A stretch of DNA of 64,000 bases, taken from NCBI GenBank assembly GCA_012520505.1, contig JAAYOC010000017.1:1-64000 (forward strand). The letters run 5' to 3'. Below the pieces are notes generated by a model that searched no databases, was not told the origin of the DNA, and worked only from the letters and a program-made list of their open reading frames with translations. Positions within the stretch are counted from its first letter, which is position 1. Each line of letters opens with the position of its first letter. The position numbers and the translations under genes were made by a program. The DNA is from Oscillospiraceae bacterium. Lineage in GTDB: Bacteria > Bacillota > Clostridia > Oscillospirales > Acutalibacteraceae. Below, piece by piece: positions 46,886 to 57,819 of the stretch.

Positions 46886-48055
46886 CTACGTTTTCTCAAT
46901 TACATTTTGTAATTTTTCTTCCTCTTTTACCGGGAAAAAATCAATAATACCTTCTGCAGAAAGAAGCTTCACACAATAAACTGCAATCATAAACGTAAAC
47001 ATTCCAACCATGCCATAAAATTTAAGTCCCGTATACATTACTGCAAGAGTGAGAGCCGGCGGAAGACTCATTTCACCTGCAATAAATCTTGGCTCAACTA
47101 TCTGACGAACAATTGTAATTACAATGTAAAGAAGAACCAAACCGAAACCTAAAGCCGGATTTCCAAAAAACAAATTATAAAAAGCCCAAGGCAGTACTAT
47201 TCCACCTGTTCCTGCAACTGGCATAATATCAAAGACAGCTATGACTAATGCAATAGCTATAGTGTATTTGCTTTCAAAGATTCCTAAAACTCTAAAAATT
47301 GTAAGACCTATAAGCATTTCTGAAAAAGTAATACAACAAATAAAGAAATATGCCTTCATTAATTTCCAAATTGATGTCATTACAATTCTCTTTGTTACAG
47401 AAAAAATGTTATTGTCTCCGCCCTTTACATGTGTTCTAATAAATTTTGCAAATATATCATATTCAGCCGTTGCAAAACAAGAAAAAATAACAGTAATAAT
47501 TGTTGCAATAAGAAATGAAGGGATTTGTTTAGCTGTTTCTAATACGCCTGGAACTCTTGAAGTTATAAGTGAAAAATCAAATTTAGAAATATCAAAACCT
47601 GCAAGGCTGTCCGTAGCATCTTTTGTCAAAATAGATTTATATCCTGCAAGTATTCCTTCTACTTCAGGTAAAAGTAGATTTTTTAAAACTTCTGGAAGAG
47701 TGTTTATTATCCCAAAAACTTTTTCTTCTACCCAAGAATAATCTGAAACCTTTGAAAAAACAAATTGCAAAAGTCCTTTAAGCTCTCCAAAAACTTTTAC
47801 ACCAACGAAAATTATAAAAACAACAAAAATTGCAAGTACAAGTAAAACAAAAAATGTTGATACAACACCCTTTGGTATTTTTGTCTTTTCAACAACTTTA
47901 TTTACCGGACCTTGAAGCAATACACTTAATGTTAAACCTATAATTATAGGTAAAAGTGGTGTAAACAAATATTGCAAAAACAATGCAAAAAGAATCAAAA
48001 TAAGTGCAAAAAAAGCAACATTAATTATAAAATCTTTTTTCCTTTCGACACTCAA
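46886..48055 (-). CDS. AI-2E / YtvI-like family transporter
   Basis: LFTPLLPIIIGLTLSVLLQGPVNKV, DIMPVAGTGGIVLPWAFYNLFFGN, QIVEPRFIAGEMSLPPALTLAVMYTGLKFYGMVGMF. Confidence 0.9.
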   Translation of the reverse strand: MSVERKKDFIINVAFFALILILFALFLQYLFTPLLPIIIGLTLSVLLQGPVNKVVEKTKIPKGVVSTFFVLLVLAIFVVFIIFVGVKVFGELKGLLQFVFSKVSDYSWVEEKVFGIINTLPEVLKNLLLPEVEGILAGYKSILTKDATDSLAGFDISKFDFSLITSRVPGVLETAKQIPSFLIATIITVIFSCFATAEYDIFAKFIRTHVKGGDNNIFSVTKRIVMTSIWKLMKAYFFICCITFSEMLIGLTIFRVLGIFESKYTIAIALVIAVFDIMPVAGTGGIVLPWAFYNLFFGNPALGFGLVLLYIVITIVRQIVEPRFIAGEMSLPPALTLAVMYTGLKFYGMVGMFTFMIAVYCVKLLSAEGIIDFFPVKEEEKLQNVIEKT

Positions 48056-48298
48056 AAATCAGCACCTCCAAATAAATAAACCCTCACTCTTTCCTGCTTC
48101 TAAACCATTTTATACTAGTGTACATAAATAAACAATACAAAAAAGGTTACGAAAATATTTCATTTTAAATCAAAAAAGCTCTTTATTATAAGAATAATCT
48201 ATGCTATTATAATCAACATATCATGGACAAAGTCTTATACATAGTTGGACTTATCATAACTTTACCCGGCAAAACATTTTAAAAGAGAGGAGACAATT

Positions 48299-49537
48299 AT
48301 GAATATTGCAGTACTGGGATACGGCACAGTTGGTTCTGGTGTTGTTGAAATAATAAACAATCGTGGCAAAGATTTAATGAATAAAAAAATGTCTGAAAAT
48401 CTCTTCGTTAAATATATATTGGAAATTAGAGATTTTCCGGACGATAAAAACAAAGAAAAATTTACCAAAAATTTTGAAGATATTATAAGAGACCATGAAA
48501 TTTCAGTTGTTGTAGAAACTATAGGTGGAATTAATCCTGCTTTTGATTTCACTAGTAGATGCCTTTCCGCCGGCAAACATGTTGTAACATCAAACAAAGA
48601 GCTAGTGGCTGAAAAAGGGCTTGAACTTTTAGAACTTGCAAAGAAAAACAATGTAAACTTTTTATTTGAAGCAAGTGTTGGTGGAGGCATCCCTATTCTA
48701 AGGCCTCTCTCTGTTTGTCTTGCAGCAAATAATATTCGTTCAATTAACGGTATCCTTAATGGTACAACAAATTTTATCCTAACAAAAATGATTTCCGATA
48801 ATATGTCTTTTGAAACGGCACTCAAAATTGCTCAAAAAAAAGGCTATGCTGAAAAGGATCCAACCGCTGATGTTGAAGGTCACGACGCATGTAGAAAAAT
48901 TTGTATCCTTGCAGCTCTCGCTTTTGGCAACCACATCTATCCAAAAGACGTTCACAGTGAAGGAATTACAAAAATTATGCTTGAAGATGTTGCTTATGCT
49001 GCAAGTTATAATTCTGTAATCAAACTCATTGGCACAGCACAGCAACTTAATAATGGACAACTCTATATTCTTGTAAGTCCGGCAATTGTAAATAAAACTA
49101 GTCAGCTTGCAAGTGTTGATGATGTTTTCAATGCAATCCTTGTTGACGGTGATGCTACTGACGAAGTCCTCTTTTACGGTAAGGGTGCCGGAAAATTTCC
49201 AACTGCTTCAGCAGTAGTTGCCGATGTTATTGATGCTTGTAATCATACTGACAAACGCCGTCTTATCGGTTGGGGACCTGAAAAGAAAGGTGTTATTGTT
49301 GACTACAAAACAATTAAAAACCAATATTATGTTAGACTTCGTGTCTTTGATTCTTTCCAAATTCTTCCAACTATTAAAGCAAACCTTGGGGACATTCATC
49401 TTCTTTCAAGAAGTGGTGCAACCACATTAGAACTTGCATTCATTACTAATGAATATACGGAAACAGAACTTATTGATAAAATTGAAAATATCAAAGGCGC
49501 AGAACTTAAATCACTTATTAGAGTAGCAAAATGTTAA
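48299..49537 (+). CDS. hom: Homoserine dehydrogenase
   Basis: IAVLGYGTVGSGVVEI, EASVGGGIPILRPL, NGTTNFILTKM, AEKDPTADVEGHDACRKI; C-terminal ACT-like region. Confidence 0.96.
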   Translation: MNIAVLGYGTVGSGVVEIINNRGKDLMNKKMSENLFVKYILEIRDFPDDKNKEKFTKNFEDIIRDHEISVVVETIGGINPAFDFTSRCLSAGKHVVTSNKELVAEKGLELLELAKKNNVNFLFEASVGGGIPILRPLSVCLAANNIRSINGILNGTTNFILTKMISDNMSFETALKIAQKKGYAEKDPTADVEGHDACRKICILAALAFGNHIYPKDVHSEGITKIMLEDVAYAASYNSVIKLIGTAQQLNNGQLYILVSPAIVNKTSQLASVDDVFNAILVDGDATDEVLFYGKGAGKFPTASAVVADVIDACNHTDKRRLIGWGPEKKGVIVDYKTIKNQYYVRLRVFDSFQILPTIKANLGDIHLLSRSGATTLELAFITNEYTETELIDKIENIKGAELKSLIRVAKC

Positions 49538-49547
49538 GGAGGAGAAT

Positions 49548-50762
49548 ATGCCGCTTATAGTACAAAAATTTGGTGGCTCATCAGTTGCTAATGCAGAATG
49601 CATACATCGCGTTGCCGGCATAATTGCTGAAACCTATAGTGAAGGTAATGATATTATTGTTGTTGTCTCAGCACAGGGTGCTACAACTGATGAACTCATC
49701 GCAAAAGCAAAAGAAATTAATCCGGCCCATTCAAAAAGAGAATATGACATGTTAGTATCCGCTGGTGAGCAAATTTCTGCTGCCCTTCTTGCAATGGCTC
49801 TCGAAAAAATCGGACTTCCGGTAATTTCACTTCTTGGCTGGCAAGCGGGCTTTGTAACAAATTCGTCATACACAGCAGCACGTATTAAAAAGATAAATAA
49901 AGACCGTGTTGCCGCAGAAATTGATAAACATAGAATTGTTATAGTTGCGGGCTTCCAAGGTATTAACAAATACGATGATATTACAACTCTTGGTCGTGGC
50001 GGTTCAGACACGTCCGCAGTTGCGCTCGCTGCTGCTCTTCATGCTGATAAATGCCAAATCTTTACAGATGTTGAAGGTGTTTATACAACCGATCCACGCA
50101 AAGTTACAGGAGCTAAAAAACTTGAGGAAATTACTTACGATGAGATGTTAGAGCTTGCAACACTCGGTGCAAAAATTCTTAACAACCGTTCAGTTGAAAT
50201 GGCAAAAAAATATAACGTAAAACTTGAAGTGTTATCTAGCGTTAAGAGAGCATCTGGCACTATAGTTAAGGAGGCAATAAAAATGGAAAAAATGCTTATT
50301 AGGGGAGTTACAAATGACACTGACATTGCTCGTATTTCTGTTCTTAAACTTCCTGATAATCCAGGTATTGCGTTCAAGCTTTTTTCAAAGCTTGCTGCAA
50401 ATAAAATAAATGTAGATATTATTCTTCAATCTGTTGGTCGTGATGGTACAAAGGATATTACTTTCACGGTTCATAATTCGCATGGTGAAAAAGCGATAGC
50501 TTCTGTACTTGAGGCTTTTCCAAATCTCACAAAAGAAAACGTTGTAATTGATACAGACGTCGCAAAGGTTTCAATTGTTGGAGCCGGAATGGAAACACAT
50601 CCTGGTACAGCATCTCAAATGTTTGAAGCTCTCTTTAGCCAAAATATCAATATCCAAATGATTTCAACAAGTGAAATCAAAATCTCAGTTCTTGTTGAAA
50701 AGAAAGATGCTGACAAAGCTGTTTCTGCTATTCATGATTCATTCTTCCCAGAAGAAAAATAA
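49548..50762 (+). CDS. lysC: Aspartate kinase
   Basis: IVQKFGGSSVANAECI, LGRGGSDTSAVALAAAL, two ACT domains. Confidence 0.97.
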   Translation: MPLIVQKFGGSSVANAECIHRVAGIIAETYSEGNDIIVVVSAQGATTDELIAKAKEINPAHSKREYDMLVSAGEQISAALLAMALEKIGLPVISLLGWQAGFVTNSSYTAARIKKINKDRVAAEIDKHRIVIVAGFQGINKYDDITTLGRGGSDTSAVALAAALHADKCQIFTDVEGVYTTDPRKVTGAKKLEEITYDEMLELATLGAKILNNRSVEMAKKYNVKLEVLSSVKRASGTIVKEAIKMEKMLIRGVTNDTDIARISVLKLPDNPGIAFKLFSKLAANKINVDIILQSVGRDGTKDITFTVHNSHGEKAIASVLEAFPNLTKENVVIDTDVAKVSIVGAGMETHPGTASQMFEALFSQNINIQMISTSEIKISVLVEKKDADKAVSAIHDSFFPEEK

Positions 50763-50782
50763 AAAGTAAAAGTAAAAAAAAG

Positions 50783-50818
50783 TAAAGCCTTGAGAAAACA
50801 TCTCAAGGCTTTATTTTT
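50783..50818 (+). terminator. Terminator downstream of hom-lysC
   Basis: TAAAGCCTTGAG ... CTCAAGGCTTTA followed by TTTTT. Confidence 0.88.
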
Positions 50819-50834
50819 ACGCAGCTCTCGTGCT

Positions 50835-52484
50835 TTAAAAAGTAACTGTAATTGTTGTTCCTTTCCCAACAGTGCTCTCAAGTTTTATAGTTCCACCATG
50901 ATATACTACAGCATTTTTTACTATAGAAAGCCCTAATCCGGTACCACCAGTTTCTTTAGAGTGGCTCTTATCTACGCGATAAAACCTCTCAAAGATACGT
51001 GAATGATGTGCAGAAGGAATGCCGATCCCTGTATCAGTTACCGAAAGAACAATACTATCGCCCTCATTTTTTAAATCAACAGTGACTGAGCCACCCTCCT
51101 TGTTATAACGTATAGCATTATCACAAAGATTATAAATAATTTCATAGAGATACCTATGAACACCTTTCATTACACAAGGTTCACCATTTAAATTAAGCTG
51201 TACTTGCTTTTTTGCTGCAGAAAGAGTTAGCATCTCAAATACTTCATTTGCTATATCGTAAAGATCTACCTCCTCTTCAATGACAACCTTACTATCTTCG
51301 TCAAGCTGAGATAAATCAATAATATCATTAATAAGTGCTACAAGTCTTGTAGCTTCTTTTTTAATGTTTTTCACAAATTTATTTGTATCCTCTGCTTTTA
51401 CAAGACCATTTTCAAGAAGTTCTGCACTTCCAATAATAGATTGAAGTGGAGTTTTCAGTTCATGTGAAACATTAGCAGTAAACTCCTTTCGATTTCGTTC
51501 TGCAAAAGCAGTTTCTGTAACATCGAGACAAAGAATCACTATGCCAACCGTTTTACCTTCCGACTCTGTGCGATTTATGAAAAATTGATATTCATTACCG
51601 TTTCGTTCTTCACGAAATTCACTCTGTTTTCCATCAAAAGCTTTCTTAATAGCTTGTCTCATTTTTGCACTACGATCCAAAACAAGGAAATCATATCCAA
51701 CAATAAAATCATCCGTGTCAAATAATTTTTTCGCAGAATTATTAATGTTGATTATAAATCCTTTTTCGTCAAGTAAAACAAGACCTTCATTCATGGAATC
51801 CGTAATTTGCTCAAACTCATCATTCTTTTGTTTGAGTTCATGCATCTGTCCTACAATTTTTTTATGCTGCTTATTAATTTTTGTAAGAACAGGTGTCAAT
51901 TCCTCATAGGTTTCATTTTCAGTAGGATCTTCAAGATTGAGCTCATTCAATGGCTTTATAATACTCTTTGTCATCTGGTCAGATAATAAAAATGCTACTA
52001 TTATAGAAATAAAAATGATTGCACAAATAACAGGAAACATAGCAACTACTAACGTTTGAAAAGTTACTTGGCTTACAGATATTCGAAGAATTTGACCATT
52101 TTCAAGACGAATTGCCTCATAAAAAGTGCGCTCAGTTAAAGTCTTAGAGTATCTTGCACTGCTACCACTTCCATCTTTAAGCGCTTCTACAACTTCCTCA
52201 CGTTCAAGATGATTATCCATTTTTTCTATGTCAGCCTGTGAATCATATAAAACTGAACCATCAACATCAATTAAAGTATATCGGAAAATTGAAGAATCAA
52301 AGTTGTCAAAATATTCTATGCCAACTTTGTTCACATTATCTGCTACAATTGAAAGTTCTCCTTTGAGCTGTTCCACTTGCGTCTTATTAAAATAATCATA
52401 TAAAAAACTACTTGCAATAAAAAGGCTCGCTATCAGCACAACCATTGCAACAGTTATAATGGATCGAAAAATTTTTTTGCTCAT
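50835..52484 (-). CDS. Sensor histidine kinase (PhoR-like, PAS domain)
   Basis: FTANVSHELKTPLQSIIGSAELL H box, NLCDNAIRYNKEGG, GGTGLGLSIVKNAV; in the pst/phoU cluster. Confidence 0.93.
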   Translation of the reverse strand: MSKKIFRSIITVAMVVLIASLFIASSFLYDYFNKTQVEQLKGELSIVADNVNKVGIEYFDNFDSSIFRYTLIDVDGSVLYDSQADIEKMDNHLEREEVVEALKDGSGSSARYSKTLTERTFYEAIRLENGQILRISVSQVTFQTLVVAMFPVICAIIFISIIVAFLLSDQMTKSIIKPLNELNLEDPTENETYEELTPVLTKINKQHKKIVGQMHELKQKNDEFEQITDSMNEGLVLLDEKGFIININNSAKKLFDTDDFIVGYDFLVLDRSAKMRQAIKKAFDGKQSEFREERNGNEYQFFINRTESEGKTVGIVILCLDVTETAFAERNRKEFTANVSHELKTPLQSIIGSAELLENGLVKAEDTNKFVKNIKKEATRLVALINDIIDLSQLDEDSKVVIEEEVDLYDIANEVFEMLTLSAAKKQVQLNLNGEPCVMKGVHRYLYEIIYNLCDNAIRYNKEGGSVTVDLKNEGDSIVLSVTDTGIGIPSAHHSRIFERFYRVDKSHSKETGGTGLGLSIVKNAVVYHGGTIKLESTVGKGTTITVTF

Positions 52485-53155
52485 CTATTACCTTCCATAC
52501 GATATCCCACACCTATTACTGTTTCAATATAGGAACCTGCATCGCCCAATTTTTGACGAAGGGTTTTAATATGCATATCTACTGTCCTTGACTCTCCAAG
52601 ATAATCAATGTCCCATACCTCTGAAAGAAGTTTATCACGAGAAAATACAATACTAGGATTTGACATGAAAAATTTCAAAAGCTCAAACTCCTTAAAAGTA
52701 AGTACTACATTTTCTCCATCAACAGTCACACGATGTTCCTTGCTATTAAGTACAATTTCACCAACAGTTAAAATTTCATCTTTTTCATCCGGTTCATAAC
52801 GACGAAGTACTGCCTTTACACGAGACACCATTTCCATTACACCAAAAGGTTTTACAAGATAATCGTCAGCACCCAAATCAAGTCCTGTTATTTTATCCAT
52901 TTCAGTGCCCTTTGCAGTTGCCATAATTACCGGAATTTTACGAGTATCAGGATTACTTCTAATTTCTTTTAAAATATCTACACCGTCTTTACCGGGCAAC
53001 ATAATATCAAGCACAATCAAATCGGGTTTTTCTGTTTTTAATGCCTCAAGCATAGACATACCGTCGGCAAATCCTCGCGCTTCAAAGCCTGTCTGTTTCA
53101 ATGTATAAACTTCAATATCACGAATGGTATTGTCATCATCAACACACCAAATCAT
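52481..53155 (-). CDS. Response regulator (PhoB/PhoP-like, OmpR family)
   Basis: MIWCVDDDNTIRDIEVYTL, DLIVLDIMLPGKDGVDIL, C-terminal winged helix; start 53155 preferred over 53191. Confidence 0.94.
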   Translation of the reverse strand: MIWCVDDDNTIRDIEVYTLKQTGFEARGFADGMSMLEALKTEKPDLIVLDIMLPGKDGVDILKEIRSNPDTRKIPVIMATAKGTEMDKITGLDLGADDYLVKPFGVMEMVSRVKAVLRRYEPDEKDEILTVGEIVLNSKEHRVTVDGENVVLTFKEFELLKFFMSNPSIVFSRDKLLSEVWDIDYLGESRTVDMHIKTLRQKLGDAGSYIETVIGVGYRMEGNR

Positions 53156-53156
53156 A

Positions 53157-53810
53157 CTATTCTCCTTTGTAAATATTGTGAATACCAGCAACAGAAAATG
53201 CTACCCACTCTGCAATATTAACAGCATGGTCTCCAATGCGTTCAAAATATTTTGCAATCATAAGAAGATCTAATGCATATTCACCATCGGCAATATTTTT
53301 AGAAATCATCTCAATAAGAGACTGTTTTACCCGAACAAAAGCTTCATCTACTATATCATCACGAACAGCAACTGCTTTTGCTAATTCAAGATCTTGATTT
53401 ACATAGGCATCAATGCTATCGGTAACCATCCCAATTGTAGATTCTGCCATAAGGCGAATTTCTTGACAACTTTCACAGGTTCTACCATCAAGAAAGATAA
53501 TGATCTCTGCAATATCCTCTGCCTGGTCGCCAATCCTTTCCATATCTGTAATCATTTTTAGTGCCGCAGAAATTACACGAAGATCTGTTGCTACAGGTTG
53601 TTGTCGAAGTAAAAGTTTTAAACAAATACCTTCTATTTCTCTCTCCAACTGATCAATTCTATGACCTTGCTCTTTTGCAGCACGAGCATCATTAACATTA
53701 CCATCAAGCAATGCTTTTGCAGCACGGGCTATAATGCTTTCACACTCGGCACCCATTTCAATCATTTTTCTATTTAACAAATTAAGTTGTTCATCAAATT
53801 TACTTCTCAT
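53157..53810 (-). CDS. phoU: Phosphate transport system regulator PhoU
   Basis: MRSKFDEQLNLLNRKMIEMG, ITDMERIGDQAEDIAEI, KYFERIGDHAVNIAEW. Confidence 0.96.
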   Translation of the reverse strand: MRSKFDEQLNLLNRKMIEMGAECESIIARAAKALLDGNVNDARAAKEQGHRIDQLEREIEGICLKLLLRQQPVATDLRVISAALKMITDMERIGDQAEDIAEIIIFLDGRTCESCQEIRLMAESTIGMVTDSIDAYVNQDLELAKAVAVRDDIVDEAFVRVKQSLIEMISKNIADGEYALDLLMIAKYFERIGDHAVNIAEWVAFSVAGIHNIYKGE

Positions 53811-53812
53811 AA

Positions 53813-54568
53813 TTAACCAAACCTTCCCGTAATGTAATCTTCAGTCCGTTTATCTTTTGGTTGTGAGAATATTTTCTCAGTTTTGCCAAATTCCACTAAA
53901 TCTCCAAGAAGGAAGAAGGCCGTATTGTCTGAAATACGAACTGCTTGTTGCATATTGTGAGTCACTATAATAATAGTATATTTCTCTTTTAGCTGCAATA
54001 TAAGTTCCTCTATTCGAGAAGTAGAAATAGGGTCAAGTGCTGAAGTCGGCTCATCCATAAGTAAAACTTCCGGTTTTACAGCAAGAGCACGAGCAATACA
54101 AAGACGTTGTTGCTGACCACCTGAAAGGCTAAGAGCATTCTTTTTAAGTCTATCGCTCACTTCATCCCAAATTGCCGCATCTTTAAGCGCCTGCTCAACA
54201 ATTTCATTTAATTTTACTCTACTTGTAATCCCATGAGTACGAGGACCATAGGCAACGTTATCATAAATACTCATTGGAAAAGGATTTGGCTTTTGAAACA
54301 CCATTCCTATATCACGGCGAAGTTCATTTACATCTGTGTCCTTACTAAAAATATTACGACCCTTATAATTAACTTCTCCTGTGATTTTAACACTCGGAAT
54401 TAAATCGTTCATACGATTAAGTGTTTTAATAAAGGTGGATTTACCACAACCTGAAGGACCAATCAGTGCTGTTATGCTCTTTTCAGGAATGGCAAGATTT
54501 ATATTTTTTAAAGCTTGATTATCACCGTACCATAGGCATAAATCTTTAGTTGTAATTATTTCACTCAT
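53813..54568 (-). CDS. pstB: Phosphate ABC transporter ATP-binding protein
   Basis: [49 protein letters not shown]. Confidence 0.97.
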   Translation of the reverse strand: MSEIITTKDLCLWYGDNQALKNINLAIPEKSITALIGPSGCGKSTFIKTLNRMNDLIPSVKITGEVNYKGRNIFSKDTDVNELRRDIGMVFQKPNPFPMSIYDNVAYGPRTHGITSRVKLNEIVEQALKDAAIWDEVSDRLKKNALSLSGGQQQRLCIARALAVKPEVLLMDEPTSALDPISTSRIEELILQLKEKYTIIIVTHNMQQAVRISDNTAFFLLGDLVEFGKTEKIFSQPKDKRTEDYITGRFG

Positions 54569-55407
54569 ATATTTTTCCTTTTTGCAAAATATTTGCCAAC
54601 CAATGTGGCAGATAAATTAATTAGTAATGTCAACATCATCAAAATAGCAGCAATCGCAAAAGCAACCTCAAATTCACCTTCCTCTTTTGCATAAACATAA
54701 AGAGCTACAGTCAAAGTTGCTCCGGGGCTTCTAAGTCCTGTAAAGAAATTGTTTAAAGCATGTGCAAAACCTGCTGTAAACAAAAGTGCTGCCGATTCAC
54801 CAAGTATTCTTCCTATAGAAAGAATACAACCTGTAATAACACCATCCAAACAACCGGGAATGACTACTGTTCGAATTACACGCCATTTGCCTGCACCCAA
54901 ACCAAATGCTCCTTCTCGGTAGCTTTGTGGAACCGTTTTAAGACTCTCCTGCGTGGTACGCATTATTGTAGGTAAATTCATTATAACAAGTGTTAATGCA
55001 CCTGCAAGTAAACTTGTTCCAAAATTATTAGAAAAAACCAACATACCTACAAGACCATATATAATCGATGGTATGCCTGAAAGAGTTTCTGCGGCATATT
55101 CAATTGTAGTAACTACCCTTTGATTTCTAGCATATTCTGTCAAGTAAATCGCCGCACCAACACCAAGCGGTAATAAAAATATAAGTGTTGCTATAACAAT
55201 ATAAACTGTATTAAGAATATCCGGCAAAATGCCTATTCTTTCCTCTAGGTAACTCGGTTTTGTTGAAAGAAGTTCCCAAGTAATATTTGGTATTCCTTCT
55301 ATAAAAACATATGCAAGTAAAAACAACACAAGTATTGCTGTAAATGCAGTTGTTACTATCATAATACTACGCATCAAGAAGATATAAAATTTTCTTTTCT
55401 TACTCAT
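54565..55407 (-). CDS. pstA: Phosphate ABC transporter permease
   Basis: Permease TM pattern; [42 protein letters not shown]. Confidence 0.95.
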   Translation of the reverse strand: MSKKRKFYIFLMRSIMIVTTAFTAILVLFLLAYVFIEGIPNITWELLSTKPSYLEERIGILPDILNTVYIVIATLIFLLPLGVGAAIYLTEYARNQRVVTTIEYAAETLSGIPSIIYGLVGMLVFSNNFGTSLLAGALTLVIMNLPTIMRTTQESLKTVPQSYREGAFGLGAGKWRVIRTVVIPGCLDGVITGCILSIGRILGESAALLFTAGFAHALNNFFTGLRSPGATLTVALYVYAKEEGEFEVAFAIAAILMMLTLLINLSATLVGKYFAKRKNI

Positions 55408-55408
55408 C

Positions 55409-56281
55409 TTATTTCTCCTTATCTTTCTTTAAAAAGAAGTTTAGTGCTGCATTTATCAGCATAATAAAAAGGTATAAAACAAGAGCTATAGAAAACAAAG
55501 CATTTCTTTGTAAACTGCCAGGACTTGAATATGCCATTTCGCTTGCAACGGCTGTAGTAAGAAAACGAACACTCTCAAAAAGTGAAGGCATATTTGCCAC
55601 ATTACCTGCAACCATCATAACAGCCATTGCTTCACCGATTGCACGACCAACACCAAGTACAACAGCTGCCGCAATACCACTTTTAGCCGCAGGAACGGAA
55701 ACCTTAAAATAAGTTTCAACAGGTGTTGCTCCAAGAGCCAAAGAAGCATCTTCATACTCCTCTGGCACGGCATCTAATGCTGTAATGGAAACCTTTATAA
55801 TATTTGGCAATATCATTATTGCAAGTACAATAATAGCTGCAAGTAAGCTCGCACCATCCGGAACACTAAATATTTTACGTATTGATGGTACAAGAACTAG
55901 CATACCCACAAGACCGTATACCACTGAAGGAATTCCGGCAAGTAAATTAACAGCAGCCTCAATAACCGAACGAACCTTTTTATTCGCTATTTTTGACAAA
56001 TAAACTGCGGTAAAAAACCCAATAGGAACACCTAATATAATTGCTCCTGCAGTACCATATATACTTGTCAATATAAATGGAAGAATTCCATACTCCGGTT
56101 CAGCTGCAGTAGATGCCCATCTTTTTCCAAAAAGAAATTTTACAAATCCTATTTCTCTAATGGCAGGTAACCCTGAAATGATGAGATATATTGTGATAAG
56201 TAGAACACATCCAACAGTAATCAAACCGAGCATGAAAAATATTCCATGTACAAAGTTTTCAAATAATCTATTTTTCTTCAT
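55409..56281 (-). CDS. pstC: Phosphate ABC transporter permease
   Basis: [50 protein letters not shown]. Confidence 0.95.
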   Translation of the reverse strand: MKKNRLFENFVHGIFFMLGLITVGCVLLITIYLIISGLPAIREIGFVKFLFGKRWASTAAEPEYGILPFILTSIYGTAGAIILGVPIGFFTAVYLSKIANKKVRSVIEAAVNLLAGIPSVVYGLVGMLVLVPSIRKIFSVPDGASLLAAIIVLAIMILPNIIKVSITALDAVPEEYEDASLALGATPVETYFKVSVPAAKSGIAAAVVLGVGRAIGEAMAVMMVAGNVANMPSLFESVRFLTTAVASEMAYSSPGSLQRNALFSIALVLYLFIMLINAALNFFLKKDKEK

Positions 56282-56302
56282 AACTACCCCTTAAGTGAAA
56301 AT

Positions 56303-56331
56303 AAGCGACGGCTCAAAATGTGCCGTCGCTT
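56303..56331 (-). other. Intercistronic hairpin between pstS and pstC
   Basis: AAGCGACGGC-tcaaaatgt-GCCGTCGCTT perfect 10-bp stem. Confidence 0.85.
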
Positions 56332-56343
56332 AAAATCTCATTA

Positions 56344-57144
56344 CTAGTTAGCAGGAACTACACCTGTTTCACTGATAATTTCTTTTGCAGCATCTGTCTT
56401 GATGAATTCAAAGAACTTCTGAGCGCTCTTAGAGAGTTTGGCATCTTTCTTTGTTACAAGTACAAATGGACGCTGTACAACGTATGTTCCATCCTTAATT
56501 GTTGCTTCACTTGGTTCAATACCACCTACTGTAAGTGCTCTAACACTGTCTTTTACAGATGCAAGAGAAGCATAACCAATAGCATCCGGGTTGCTTCCTA
56601 CAGTTGTAATAACGTCACCGGTAGAAGTAAGTTCTTGACGGTAATCACAGCTATCTTTAGTATCTGTTATAGATTCAAAGCCATCTCTTGTTCCACTACC
56701 TGCTTCACGACCGATAACTACGATTTCTGCATCTTTGCCACCAACATCTTTCCAGTTCTTGATTTCACCTTTGTAAATTTTAGCGATTTTCTCTAAATCA
56801 AGATCTTTCACCGGGTTATCAGGGTGTACGATAATTGCAATACCGTCATATGCGAGAACTGTTGCCTCGAGACCGTTTGCTTCTTCTTCAGCCTTGAGTG
56901 CACGGCTTGAAAGTCCAATGTCACATCTGCCGGCTGAAACAGCTTCAATACCTGAACCTGAACCTGTAGCATTATATGTTAAAGCAATTCCAGATTCTTG
57001 TTCAAAAGCTTCGCCTAAAGCACCGATTACCTTGCTCATTGATGTTGAACCGTCTGTAGATACTGATTTCTCTTCAGGGGTACAACCAGCAAGCATTGTT
57101 ACAATGAGTATTGCTACTGTAAGTAAACTGATAATTTTCTTCAT
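56344..57144 (-). CDS. pstS: Phosphate-binding lipoprotein
   Basis: Lipobox MLAGC; DGSTSMSKVIGALGEAFEQESGIALTYNATGSGSGIEAV, REAGSGTRDGFESI. Confidence 0.96.
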   Translation of the reverse strand: MKKIISLLTVAILIVTMLAGCTPEEKSVSTDGSTSMSKVIGALGEAFEQESGIALTYNATGSGSGIEAVSAGRCDIGLSSRALKAEEEANGLEATVLAYDGIAIIVHPDNPVKDLDLEKIAKIYKGEIKNWKDVGGKDAEIVVIGREAGSGTRDGFESITDTKDSCDYRQELTSTGDVITTVGSNPDAIGYASLASVKDSVRALTVGGIEPSEATIKDGTYVVQRPFVLVTKKDAKLSKSAQKFFEFIKTDAAKEIISETGVVPAN

Positions 57145-57230
57145 CTAAATTTGTCTCCTTTGAGATTTTAATATTTTATAATCATTTCTCGCAGTCTTCT
57201 CTAACTGCAGAGATATTCTAATTAGCGCAA

Positions 57231-57270
57231 GTAAAATCTGTAAGCAGTTCAATGTAAAATCTAAGTAAAA
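57231..57270. promoter_or_regulatory. Candidate Pho-box-like GTAAAA repeats upstream of pstS
   Basis: GTAAAA at 57231, 57254 and 57265 plus GTAAG at 57240 (TTTTAC/CTTAC on the coding strand). Confidence 0.35.
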
Positions 57271-57276
57271 TAAATT

Positions 57277-57314
57277 ACCGAGGAGAACACTTTCGTTCTT
57301 CTCGGTAGTTTTTT
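57277..57314. terminator. Terminator hairpin between pstS promoter region and flavodoxin-like gene
   Basis: ACCGAGGAGAAC-actttc-GTTCTTCTCGGT, then TTTTTT on the plus strand. Confidence 0.6.
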
Positions 57315-57381
57315 AATTTCCTCTTTTCTTGCTTTTCCTAAAACAGCACCGCAAAATAAATTTAATTTTATAACAATTTGT

Positions 57382-57819
57382 TTATAACTCTCTAGCCCAC
57401 GTAAGAACTTTTTCCTTATCATTGTAGTCAGGATGATTACGTTTAATTATTACCATTCCTTGACCATAACAATTAATATACTCTTCTTCTAATTTTAAAC
57501 CGTTTTGTGCCAGCAGATCATTTATTTCTTTTCTTGCCGCTTCATTAGAACTTCCCATACCAAACCAGGTTAAAAACAAGTAAATTTTAACATCAGGGTT
57601 TACATTGTTGCTTTTTAAATTTTTCACAAAATTTAAAAGATTTTTATGAGCATGACCGCCATATACTCCTGATGATAATATAAGTACTTCACACTCTTTT
57701 AAATCAGTATTATTGTTGCTACCTACAACTTCTAACTCAAAATCAGACCTCTTTGACACATAATCACATACCTTGTGAGTATTTCCGGAAGACTTAGGAC
57801 ATACTATAAGCTTTTTCAT
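57382..57819 (-). CDS. Flavodoxin-domain protein
   Basis: N-terminal KLIVCPKSSGNTHKVCDYV, ILSSGVYGGHAHKNLLNFVKNL. Confidence 0.8.
   Translation of the reverse strand: MKKLIVCPKSSGNTHKVCDYVSKRSDFELEVVGSNNNTDLKECEVLILSSGVYGGHAHKNLLNFVKNLKSNNVNPDVKIYLFLTWFGMGSSNEAARKEINDLLAQNGLKLEEEYINCYGQGMVIIKRNHPDYNDKEKVLTWAREL

Noticed and set aside
48056-48298. Lysine or SAM riboswitch upstream of hom-lysC
   Set aside because: The AT-rich leader shows no conserved riboswitch core or terminator/antiterminator I could recognise.
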